DNA from: Prostheceraeus crozeri
Lineage: Eukaryota; Platyhelminthes; Polycladida; Euryleptidae
Assembly: GCA_907163375.1 (NCBI GenBank)
Contig: CAJQUW010008619.1
Location: 310,001-374,000 of the forward strand
DNA length: 64,000 bases
Direction of reading: 5' to 3'
Positions 19,354 to 31,700 of this stretch are shown piece by piece. The notes beneath the pieces were generated by a model that was given only the letters and a program-made list of their open reading frames with translations, was not told where the DNA came from and searched no databases. The stretch's first letter is position 1; every line of letters starts with the position of its first letter. The position numbers and the translations under genes were made by a program.

Positions 19354-19740
19354 ATGGTGAGAAGGAAAATTCTTCCATGCCGTCTCGAAGAAGCTGATCG
19401 ACGGCGGATTGAGAGAGACTTTCTCAAGAGGTGTGCTCCAGTCTGCGCTGAACCACTCAACCATGAAGAAGAGAGACCGAAGAAACGGCGTCGATCTAGT
19501 AAGAGAGAGGAGGAAGCAGAAGATATTTTGCGTCTGGGCATTGAATCTTTGCCCCCCTATCGTGTTGTTGTTCGACATGCCTGTGCTATCGACAAATCAT
19601 TGATTTGGGGAACCTTACTTCGAGTGCCTATCGCAATTCCACTGTCAGTGACGATTGAGGCCATTGAAAACGTCAAGGAAATTGTTTTCTTTCATTACGG
19701 CGTTTCCGCTGAGGAGTTGAAGATTCTGATGCTGATGAAC
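19354..19740 (+). CDS. SHPRH: SHPRH coding exon 1
   Basis: Residues 1-129. It contains a basic cluster (RPKKRRRSSKREEE) that could serve as a nuclear localisation signal. Donor AAC|gtaagt, phase 0. An in-frame ATG at 19183 exists only if the acceptor at 19346 is ignored. Confidence 0.88.
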
Positions 19741-22700
19741 GTAAGTACTGCTTCCTTTGGAATTACAAGATGATGCTTTCCTCAAAAATGACATTTGTCT
19801 GTTTTCTCTGCTTACGTGAGATGTACTAAGTCTAGAATCATAACCTTTGGCATGGAGTGTATTCAGGTCATGAACACATGTGTTCAGTCTATGAAACACA
19901 TTGAGATTCAGCCATGGACTTCTAGATATAGTATAGTGGAATATTATACTTATATAGTAGTCTATTAATTATATCTAGAAGTCCATGGATTCAGCAAGCA
20001 TCTTAATATCGACAAACGCAACATTTTGATTATATTTTCATGTAAGTGTATGCATCTAATCATATTCTCACATTAACCGATCAGAAGTTGTCGTTAACAT
20101 GAAAATAATAAACACCCTGTGGGAGTAAATCTTGCGAAAGGTTGGTGGATGTCGGCTACATGATACTATGCTACAGTTCAGTCATAATTGCAGCATATTC
20201 GCTTGCTAAGGTCGCCGGTGACAATTCGCGAATTTGCGGTCTATGCCGCCTATTACTTTCGACTGTTATTTCCTTTGGCAATTCACCTCTACTCCCGAGG
20301 CTTTGTTTTTTCCCTCACCTAACCATTGTCCACATGTGGCTAGTCTATCTAACAAGAGAGTGCAGACTAACTTTGAAAATGATGAGAAAGTAGATAATTT
20401 GTTTATATCAATTTGTATAACATCTCCCGACATTCAGAAAATTTACAACAACGACAAATATTTGAATCATTTCACAGTATTTAAAACATCTTCGGAAGAT
20501 AAATACTTTTTAGTTTAAGCTTTCATGAATTTAAAAAAGATCCCTTTATAGCAGATCAGACTGAGTATAGAGTGTATTTTCATATGAAGGTAATATATAA
20601 ACATAACTACTGGCTGCTAATTAGCTGCTATAATATTCACTTTCGTCGATTGGCGAAAGATCAGCTCAAATTAGCTAACAAATATCTATCAATTAGTTAC
20701 AACAACTTACTCGCCACCTACCACATTTGGATTTTAGACGCATTTCTAAAAAAATGACTTTTGGTGACTTTCACATCGTGCAAAAATCTTGTTACAGAAT
20801 TGAGCAAAAAATATATTTAGTCAGCAAATCGCTGACTCACCAGATAATCTCTTGATGTTGGCGAGCGACGTTCCCACAGGGTTGTGATAGAAAGTGACCT
20901 GATCCAATCTGTCTCATCCTCCCTTTTCACGTGGTTAAACCAATACAGTCTCTTCCTTCTTGCGATGGCTCTGATGTTCTCAAAGCCCAGTACTTTGCTG
21001 ATGCTGTCAATCGATTTCTTGCCCGGCCTGAAGAGAACAAAGTCTAGGGAAGCACACTCCGCGCCTGATTTGTTAATACGTATAAAAATGGCAACTGTTT
21101 CCAGGCGCTCTCGGAGAATCGATCGTTTGCTTCGCTAGTCTTGGTGTTCTTCACACCGCGTTGGCCGTTCGGGGACCATACGGATCCCAGCTAGCAAACC
21201 ATTTTTCATTGAGTTTCCAGGAGCAAGGGATATAGAAATATCGTTCCGAGCTAGCCTGGAAGCAGTTGCTAATGTTCTTTCTAACTTCATGCGCTCATTT
21301 TCTCAGATATATGATGTTGTGCTAACCTGTGGTCCTCTCCCGCAGACTGGTGAACAGAAACAATGGATTTGGTTGTATGGTGACGATCAGCTGCTAATGC
21401 ACTATCTGGATATCAGTTACCTCAGTGTTGTCATTGATGACTGGACATTACAGGATTTGAAGTCACAATCACAGACTCACAATGAACGTAAATTGGACTT
21501 GTGTGTTCTCCTTCGTAAAACCTGTGTTATGATGAACCCTCCGTATCCTGCCACTTATCCAAGTGAGTTGGCATAGTCATGTCTGTTATGGAGATTTTTC
21601 CGTTTGACGTTGATTTCATAGAAAACTAGTGCTACGCATTCAGTTTTCGATGAATGAAAAGAATAAGCGGTGGATTAGATTGCAATGCCAAAGATGTGCG
21701 CCTGATGGCGCTTGAACCAGACATTAAACTAGGCTATCTAGACCTGTTGCTCTCACCAACTGAGATGCGTGCGACTTAAATGAAAGATTGATACATTATT
21801 TTCTGAAATATCTCTCTTACGACCAGACTGTGCACTCTGCACACTTCATTGTGAATAATACTACTTATCAAGGCATATTTCAAACTCCGCACACTGTACT
21901 CAGCACTGATCAGGATATACACAGCCGACTTTCACCTATTCAACACAGATCAGAATGTACGCAACCTACTTTTACGTATTCAACACAGATTAGTATGTAC
22001 GCAACAGACGACCTTCACTCGTTCATTACATACTAGGATTTATACATCCTAGTTTCAATTCTTCAGCACAGATCAGGATGTACACAGCCGACCTTCACTC
22101 CTTCAGTGAATACCAGGATGTGTACAGCCTACCTTCAGCACAGATCAGGATGTACATAGCCTATTGTACATGCAAAAAGTTAAGACAATTTGTGTCATTA
22201 TGAGCACCCGAAGGATATCATAAAACTACAGAGAACATCTGATAATTATACACGGATAGTGATCACCAAGCAGTCTGAGATTAAGTGTAGGTGAAGTCAT
22301 AGTTTCAATTTTCTGAACTTCTCTCTTTCCTCCTCAGAGACGATGAGTGAAGAGAATCGCAAAAAGATTTCAGCATTAGTCTCAACACTGACCGAAAGCG
22401 ACATTCCAAGCGCAGAATCATTGACTATCGAAGAAGAGAGTGAAAATGATCTGAAAAATGTTGATGCCTTGTTGAGGAAAGTTCGAGAGCATCAGCTTCG
22501 TGAAATGACTGATCTCACTTCTTCTATTGAACCGCAGCATCCAAGATTGAACTTGCCACTTCGTCAATATCAGGGAGAGTCTGTGCGCTGGATGGTGCAA
22601 AAGGAAACAAAGGAATACGTTGCCAAAGGTAATTCGAATGAAGTGTTTTCATTTTTAAAGCTCTGGACAAGGAATGGTAAAATAATCTTGTAATTATAAA

Positions 22701-25700
22701 GCATGATGTAGGTATCGCAGGAAGCACTTCTCGTGTGTGCTTTCTTACAGTGATTCAAGTAAATTGTCTTTCAGCAATCCAATTACTAGCGAGTGTTTCC
22801 GTATTATAGGACAATATGCGATAAAGTTTCGCTGGCCGTGTTCAGTGGCTGAAATTCAGTCGACAGAAAATTTATCGATTCAATATTGTGATGTATTTTT
22901 TAACACATGAATGTTCATTTGGTTATGGGCTCATAAAAAAGAACAACGTCAATCATAGTGCAAAACATTAAATATGTGTGGAAAATGCCTAGTCAATGTA
23001 ATTTAATTCTCGAGAAACGAAAAACAATTGTCTCAAGATTTGTTCAAAAATGCAATAAAACTTCAAGGGTTAGGAAGGTGACAGGGTATCATCACTAAAT
23101 TTCTCGAATAATTAAGGATGATTGAAGCTTCGCACGTGCAATTCATAATAGTGAGTATTAATTTATCTTCCTCCATCGGTGTATTCCCTTTAGATGCTCA
23201 TATTTTATGTGTTTCATTCATCAAGTAAGTCTGTGAAATTGTTCCAATTCCACTTGCGAAAATATCTCTTCGTGGTGCCTTATTGCTTTATTTGTTGATG
23301 TCTTAACTGTTGCTGAATTGCGAAAATAAGATATTTATTCTCAACAATTTTCTTTCAATTATGTAGTTATTTTTAGAAGTAGCTTAAGTTATCAGTGACT
23401 GGTTTATGCTTCCTATTCACAGCGGTCCCTATACTTGACTGCCATTTTGTTGACAGTTTAATACTGCATTCACAAGTTGGTGGACTGGGTCTTGGAATTT
23501 AAGAACTTGCATTATCTTGGACTGTTATAGGCCTATCTAAATCAATGAAGTACCCATTTCATTTCAAGCTTGTGTTTGCTGTTTTAACCTCGTTCCCTGG
23601 ACTGCTATTGTAATGATGTTTCGATCAGATGGGAAGTAAAATTGCTGACCAATATCAGCGTTTGAAGGGTTAGATGATCAATTGACAGAAAATTAAACTG
23701 TTGTGAAATATAATAATAATGACAGCAAACGTTTATTTTCAAAAATCAATGTGTCAGTATTGGAAATCGTAAGACATATACTACAAAGTAAAAGAAATAT
23801 ACCATTGATATGAAAAGAAAACACAACACGCCTGCAGCTTTGGCCAACAAAGAAGAAGTGGCACTGCGAAAAGCGAAACAAGAGAAGCTCGCGATGAAAA
23901 ATCAGAGATTGAGAAAGCTTGCAGACGCCGGGACCAAATCGCATGAAAACGGTGGAGGTCAACGCCTCTTCCATTCCAACGATCTTTAAAGTATCCGCAT
24001 CATCGAGGTCCTTCTGTCAGATTAAGCTGTATCCGTCTTCTTTGTTTGTTAAATTGAATTGGTTCAAAATAACCCTTGTTCCTTGTTTTGTAGGGGAACT
24101 TTATTTTATAAAATAAAAAAATCGTCTAAATTGAGGGAGAGCTATATTTTTGCTTACATCGCGGAAAATTGAATAATGAATCTCTCGTATGAGACAACAA
24201 AAGATCTACTCCCTGTTATTCTTCTGTTAAAACTAACGATTTTTATTGTACTGTGTGATTTTTACATTGAATTCCAGTTTTGTTTTTTGTGAGATGTTAC
24301 TTGTTTTGTACACGTTTCAGAAATCAGTGGTTTATCACAAATAAGAGTTACGTGTGGTGTGGATTTCACTGAAGAGTGAGGGACAGGATGTATTTGACAT
24401 GATCGTAAGGTCCCCTCTGCTGGTCGTAGCAGAACTCGCATGATGATGATGTCCGACTTACTCGAAAGCTCAAATCCAAACTTTGAGTTTTGCTACGAAC
24501 AGCAGAGGGGACCTTGCGATCATGTCATGTGCTGTGGATACTTAGACAAGGAGTAGAAAAATGCATGTCTTCGACTCCACAGAAATTTTCTCGCTACAGT
24601 CTTCTGTTCTATTATGGTATTTATATTTCAAATACAGCAGCATTGTTAGCACTCCTCTATTCTAAGTGAAAGTGTATTTCTACCTTTTCAGCGTCATTCA
24701 AACATATATCACACTAGGAGCGGTAGTGGCTTCTATAGATGTATGCGGTATTGTCAAGCAGTCTATTTTAGGGCAGCTATTATTCGATAATGCAAGCCAA
24801 ACTGCAGGTGTTATTTAGGAAGTCATGTTAAAACCTGATCTATTTAATTGCTTTTATATTTTTTTAGAGGATATACTTTTGTTATTCCCCAATTTAATTA
24901 TTTAAGAAAAACATGCGCTTGCCTTAAGCGTCTTTACCAACGTTAAGCGTTTAAGCGTTTTATTGTGCTACACAGGAGATGAAGAGCATGTCAACCAACA
25001 TAGAAATTAATCTTGTAACTGCTACATTTTGTTGTTGCAGATTTGTATGCACGAATGTATTATCCTGTTACAACTATGGATGAGAAGACATTATGGTATT
25101 CCCCTTATCACAGCAATTTCATGTGTGAGGAACCAGCCCTGTTATCCAATTACAAAGGTGGACTTTTATGTGATGAGATGGGTCTTGGGAAAACTTTGGA
25201 GGTTTTGTCGTTGCTTCTATGCCATCCTTGCACATTCTGGCAGCCGACAAGTTCCGCGGACTCAACTGAGGTAAGAAAGAAAGTGGAAAGGCTCTATTTC
25301 ATGATTTTTATCAGCTTCCCGATCCTTTAAAAGGGATCTAATGACGCCAGTGGAGTCTTCTCCGTACCTGCGAGGCCTTCGGCGCATCCTCAAAAAATAA
25401 TTATAAAAATGAAAAGTGTTATCATTCATTTAAATTCGATAGCTTCTCGTGACAGCTTTGCACAGCTTTCCGTCTCAAAGTCAGACGCTCAACCTCATTG
25501 AACAGTTTTGCACGTGCTCGAATCACAGCTGTTTTCTTCGAACAATTAGACACACAAGCTGGTCGTGTGTTCAGACGGAGCATTGATGTTCAGACAGAGC
25601 GAAAGAGAGCTGTGTGCGTGTGAGGCAGTAAGCGCACGCGCCCGAGACAATATTGGCTTTTCCGATAGACATGATGCTTTGCCTTCTCCAATTTTTGCAA

Positions 25701-28700
25701 TGAAATTCTACGCGATTCTTGATCGAGGCGCGGTATCGAATATAGTAAGGGAAGTGCAACCCAATTGTTCCTGGATTCGCTTTATGTCAGAGAGGCCACT
25801 ACGTCAACAGTAGCAGATGGCTGACGTTCAGACAAGACTGCGATCAGATGATGAGCGTTCTCCAATGAATGCAGAGTAATGCATCTGACTCGAACCCCCA
25901 GATTCGGTAGAATTCCATAATTTGTTTATGCGTGATTGATGTGACACTATGTTTAGTATTGCAGATGAGATCACAACCACGCCTTTCGTCCGAAGGTTAT
26001 ATACTGAAAAGATGACAGTTGTCAAGCAAGGTAGGCCAACACCTGATATAAAGATTGAAAGTACTCACAGAGAAAGAAATAAGAAATACACAAGACATTT
26101 TAATGCATCAAAATTTCAAACATATGTGAGTGGCTGACCGGCCATGAGAAACGCAAGAAACTGTTAGCCTTGTCTCCTTTTTTCTCGAGAAAATGTGGTA
26201 TGAACAGAGAGGGGATATAGTAATCAGTTCCTTGAGTAAGGCGGTTAAGAGACATGTGCAATCACTTCTCATGTGCACATTCACTTGGCCTAAAAAATGT
26301 TTGGGAAATTGTTATCAAAAATTCAACTTTTGTGAAAATTAATGCTGTAACATAAAAAATCTGTGGTATAGAAATAGTATTCCAATGCCGAGTGAAGGCC
26401 TATGGTCTGGGCGCACGCGACCCCACTGAATGACGCTATGTCGGGCAGCAGCATAGCGGCTTAAATGTAGTCAGTGACTTGAGCAGCTATCTCGAAAGCA
26501 GCGGGTTGGAGTGTCTACAAGTGAAGTATTTAATTTCATTTACTTGATCGCTGAAATCCAATTATGACAAGAAAACTGAATTTTTCTATTTCAAAACAAT
26601 TATCATTCATTTCAGCTTGAACATGAACATGTATGTGACATGGCTTTTCTTAGATTCCTCACTTATTCCTCAGAATTTAGGGTTAGATATATTTACCTTT
26701 GATAGTTTGATGTTAGAGGTGTTTGTGCGTATGCTCGGTTTGTACGGCCCAAAACCCCACCCTGGTTTTTTGGTTGAGTTTTTCATCTAAGGACACTCTT
26801 ATTCTCGACTTGCAGAATATTTCGTTTTTCAATTCTAATGATATAATACTCACTTATTAGCACCACTCCTTTGCTGTCATCATTTATTAGCCATATATTC
26901 ATCAAAAGTTTTATCTCCTCACGTTAACCGTAAATAATATTAGCTGGAGTTTGTTGAGTCATGTGACACTGTTCTGTTAAAGGAATATCCTTCCAATATT
27001 AAAAATCGATTGGGTTATCGCTGGTCATCCGGGTTGAATGGGGTGCAGTTTACTGGGCTCTCTTCTGGTTCCTTTCCCCCCCTTCCCCGACAGTACCTTG
27101 ACACGCCTTGTTTTGTGGAAATCGCAAGAAATTGAATGGGATCATAGCATTAGGAATATCGGTATCCGAGATATCGATATGCTGACGACGATGATGACTC
27201 ATATATGACGTCACAAACTGCGAACGCGTGAACTAACTTCCAAATGAAACGTGATGCACGAGTATTTATTGTGACTGTCGTCTCAGTGATTCACTTTGTT
27301 TCAACAGGCCATTTGTTTTTTAATATCAGCAGAATAAAGGCATCATGCAATACATGCAAATCTGAATTGCAGCAGTGGCCATCTGATAGTCTTGAAGCTC
27401 TCTTAACGAGGGAACTGCCTCTGTTGCTGGCGGGGGGGGGCTGGAAAAGAGCCGCTTACTGTGTATCTATTGATGCTTCGATAGCTACCGGTACACAAAG
27501 TTGCTCTCAGAAGTAGCATTTTTATTTCCCAATTTTTATTCTTTTGGCATCTATAAACCATGTTTAATTGAGTGTGGCTGTAGATATTTGCCGCTTCTTC
27601 CATCAATCTTGTAATAAGCATAGTTATGTATCAATTAATTCAAACCATCACGCTTGTAATGTTTGTAAAATGTTAGCAAATCTACATATATGTATATGAG
27701 AGTTAGTTACCGGTTTGGGTTCATTAATAATAATAATGTGATATCAACTGTAAACCAGACATTTATACTCTCATCTATTTAATTTGCATGCATGCAATGC
27801 GGAGATATACTATCATAGAGACTTCTATACTTGACAACATACACGATTCGCATAAATCGTGTGCTTACCTTGTTAAATAAAACTATTGTATAACATAACG
27901 CATTCCTACAGTGTGTGGGAACTCCCACAGGATTTTCTGCAGTGTGGGACAGCTGTGGGTATGATAGAGTGCCACGGTACCTCTGGAAATATCACATGTG
28001 ACATGAATCAATGAGACCACTTGACCCTCCCTCCCGTCAGGTCTCTGAGAGTCACTACAGATGAAATTGTTTCAGATTTTCACGACTGGTGAAGAGGACT
28101 CAGGCTCCAGCTTCGAATGCGTCTGCGGCTCAATTGGTGTTGAGAAACGAGGCAAGAAAAAGTTCCGGGTTAAGTGTGAAAGTTGTCATCGGACTCAGCA
28201 TGCACATTGCATGGGTTTCGACGCCCAAAATCCTCACAGAGGCTTCTACAAATGTCCTCGATGCCTCGTTAAAGAAATCCAAGCCAACGATGAGTTGACG
28301 GTGAGAGAAATTGTCCATGTACTAAGCTGAATTCATACTTCTGCTGTGCGGCATGCTGTATAACGCAAATGTCGGACAACATGCCGCATTGCTGTAACAG
28401 CAAATTGATTGCTGTTCGGCAACGTACAACAATGTTGTCCGGCATAGTTATTGATTGCTGTTGCTGTGACCTTGTTCATGCATTCATATTGCTGTACGAC
28501 AATTCGACAATGCAGTCATGTATTGGCCGCGAAAGAAGAGACGAGGTGTACGGCGATACTTTTAGCTATTCGATTTTATCAAGGCCGTTATTAAGGCAGT
28601 GTCATATTTTCTTTCTCATCCTCAGCATTGACTCTTGTCTATGGGCGGATGGAAATGACAACGGAATTTAGTGAAATGCACGAATACTCGATGATTCTGG

Positions 28701-31700
28701 TTAATAATGACCGTTTTCTGGGATTAGCTCTACATGTACAGTGTGTATCTCATATATTGCTGGTTACTTCATACTTCCAGTATGCCTATGATTGAGCATT
28801 GAACTCATTAATAACTGTCTTGATGTTTTTGAAGTCCTGACTGTAATTCAAATATTTTTAGCCTTTTTTTGTACTTTGGATAATGTTGGTCACACAGACT
28901 GTCAAACAATTCTAGTTTAAAGACACTAGTTTCAATTTGTTTTTTCTGACTTGTCTTAGTTTCTATAATGCGAGTATAATGTAGGCTTATGAATAAATCA
29001 TTAGTAATACATGTATATATGTAAACGAGGCTTTGAAATTTGGAAATACGGGTGCAGTCAAAGCTCGACATTTCGGACTTGGATAATTAAGATTCTGGCT
29101 AATAAAGACCGCCGTATTCTAGGATTAGCTCTACATGTACAGTGTATATCTCATATATTCTATTTACGGTACAGGCATATGTATATTTCACTAAAAAATG
29201 GCATATTTTCATTATTAAAAAATAAAATGATGAAAAATGATATCATTGCCGATCATAACCTCGCAACATTAGAGGTGTAGGTTGTTTGGTGGATGAGATA
29301 CGAGAAATGAATCCGGAGGTTCACTTCAACTACTTTCGCATGTCAAGAGAAAAATTTGACGAATGTATACAAAAAATTCAACCTTTTTTGTATCACGATC
29401 TGACGCACCGGTATCCTATCAGCAGGCGCATCCGACTGACTGTGACTCTACGTCTACGTTTACCGGAATTTCCTTTCATGTGTAGGAGCAGTGGTCGGTA
29501 AACATATTGTCATAGCACCACCCTACAATGCTGGTAGCCGTTTCTATAACTACAAGTGCACACATTCCATCGTCTTGACTGCAATTATTGACGCAAAATG
29601 CATCTTTCTGCACATGGACATTGGCCGTTGTGGCACATACAGTGATGGTGGTATTTGGCAAGACTGGGATGTGAGAAGAGCTTTCGAGAATGATGAGTTG
29701 TATACTCCCGCCGCTGACGTTCTACTGAAACCACCGAAAAAGTGCCTCGTGTTTGTGGGAGATGATTCGTTTCCTATTCGCCCTTACTTACCATTCTCAG
29801 ATCAAAACTTGTCTGACGGAAAAGAGATTTTTAGTTATCGTCTCAGCAGGGCTCTTCGAGTTGTAGAGAACGCCTTTGGTATTTTGTCTGCCTGATTTGT
29901 TTGTTTTTGTTGACGCCTTTTGTCTGCCGCTTTTTTCATTACATTTCATCTAGCCCGGGCGTAACTGTCGCGAAGTTGTCACCATCTTTCCCGTGACTCT
30001 TTTGAAGAAAATCCTCCCAGCTGGTCTCCCATCGATTCCCAGCCTCTACCGCACATAATGCTATCTTTGTAGTCCTCTAAACTACAATCCCACAGGCGCG
30101 GTTAATTTCTAACAAATTTGATGAGTTTCTCGTCATCCATCGTCATCGTTCACCAAATAATAACTGATTCAACTGACATTGCTGTGTGAGGAATGACACA
30201 CCCTGCTAGTCCCACACAACATGCTGTTACAGCAAAAATATCTAAGCACAGCAAATTGAAATGCAGTGTCCGCAATCATGTCCATACTCTCACGCAGATG
30301 TACGACAATCTGATGCCGCATGTCGGACAACTTTGCTGTGCTATGCTGCGCGGCAAATTCATTCAGCAAAAATTTTGCTGTACGGCAGAAGTATGAATTC
30401 ACCTTCAGCAAGTTTTAAGAAGACGCCAACCGTCGATGTTTGTCTCCTCTACTGGATCTCATAACGCCTTATGTTCGAATGACTTTGCATAATGTTGCAT
30501 GATGTGAATGGTGTTCGATGTCATCACATGATTACTAATTGCTCCTTACTCATGATTGCTGACTTTCAGCTGGTAGGATGGCTCAGTTGATAAGGATCAC
30601 TCAGCGAGGCGGAAATGCAGAAGGTCCAGGCTTCAAGTCTGTCCGCCTTGGAAGTTATCATCGCTCTCATCAGAGGTTGCTAGACCTACCCTGGTGAGAG
30701 TTGTGAATGTGTGAAGGCTGTCCCACCCCCAGCTTTGTATGATTCTGTGCGTTGAGTAGGACAGGGATGAGTGAAAATAAGTAACAGTTTATCGTATGTA
30801 ATTCACGAACAACTATGTGTGTGATGAAGTTCGAACATCGTAAGAAAAGCATCGTGTAAAACTATGCAGATAAAACACCTCCAATAATTTATAGCGAAAT
30901 AGAGCATTACTTAATAAGTCAATTATCAGTACTAAGTTAATTATCAGTGCTAAAACAAATGAAGGAAGGAAATAATAAACTGTTACAGACACAGAATTAG
31001 ATTCATCTGCGCGCGCTTCGCCGAAGCAGATAAACAAAATATTTAATTCATTGTTTACAGAATTCTGTAGTTCCTTACATTATGGATCACGATGAGAAGT
31101 TTCATAGATCTTGCGTTTCCTCAAGCTCACTGTCAACAGGATTTTCCTCGATGTCGTGAAATTGTCGTACTGTATCTGATTTCTTTTTCTCTCACCACTC
31201 GCAATGTAACATCTCCCAACCTGACTTCTTCCATAGTGTGACCACAATTTTCGGCGTAGAATCAGGAGCAATGGAATCTCTCCCACTTCCACCAATTGGG
31301 GACAACAGCAAGAGACTATAGGTGTATGATTAGTAGATAGTTCAGTTTAGATGATCATTTTTGTAATCGTTTGATTAATGAATAAAATTTGATGTCATCT
31401 ATAGGAATTGAATGCTCGTAAATTCAATTTTAAGCCCCTAAATAAATTTCGACAAATCGTTGGACCTTAAATTAAACTAGGTTAGCCATGCGTTCAGTTT
31501 GCATGATAATTAGCTGAATTACATGAATTGAATTTCTTTGACTATAATTTCAATTAGCACAGGAAGGTAGTGTTTAGAAAACTTAAAGCTCACATCGACG
31601 CTTTGCGGCTTCCCAAAACTGGTTGGCGACAAAGGGAGCTTTCTATTTCTCGATTTTTTCCATTACAGGCGCCTGTTGTTGGGAAAGCAACTTTGGTGGT

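Larger units (their letters stand above)
22629..25040. other. SHPRH intron 3
   Basis: 2.4 kb. It holds the small ORF at 23810 and the hairpin at 24395. The rest (22629-23800, 24130-24390, 24530-25040) is AT-rich with nothing recognised. Confidence 0.6.

Noticed and set aside
21890-22165. CRISPR array
   Set aside because: Eukaryotic intron; the repeats are imperfect, uneven in length and have no unique spacers of constant size.
25880-25901. tRNA gene on the minus strand (GGGGGTTCGAGTC resembles a B box)
   Set aside because: No matching A box, acceptor stem or anticodon arm at proper spacing.
25976-26029. Segment with acceptor GTATTGCAG and donor CAAG|gtaggc as an SHPRH exon
   Set aside because: It is phase 1 at both ends, while exons 4 and 5 join in phase 0. 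In phase 0 it contains a stop.
27244-27516. 90-codon open frame as an extra SHPRH exon
   Set aside because: Its only nearby acceptor (TTTCAACAG) gives the wrong phase, the phase-0 reading hits a stop at once, and the content does not resemble H15 or any SHPRH segment.
28041-28075. Upstream acceptor CCCTCCCTCCCGTCAG for PHD exon 5
   Set aside because: The pyrimidine tract is strong, but the frame needed for the PHD finger meets TGA within the added bases.
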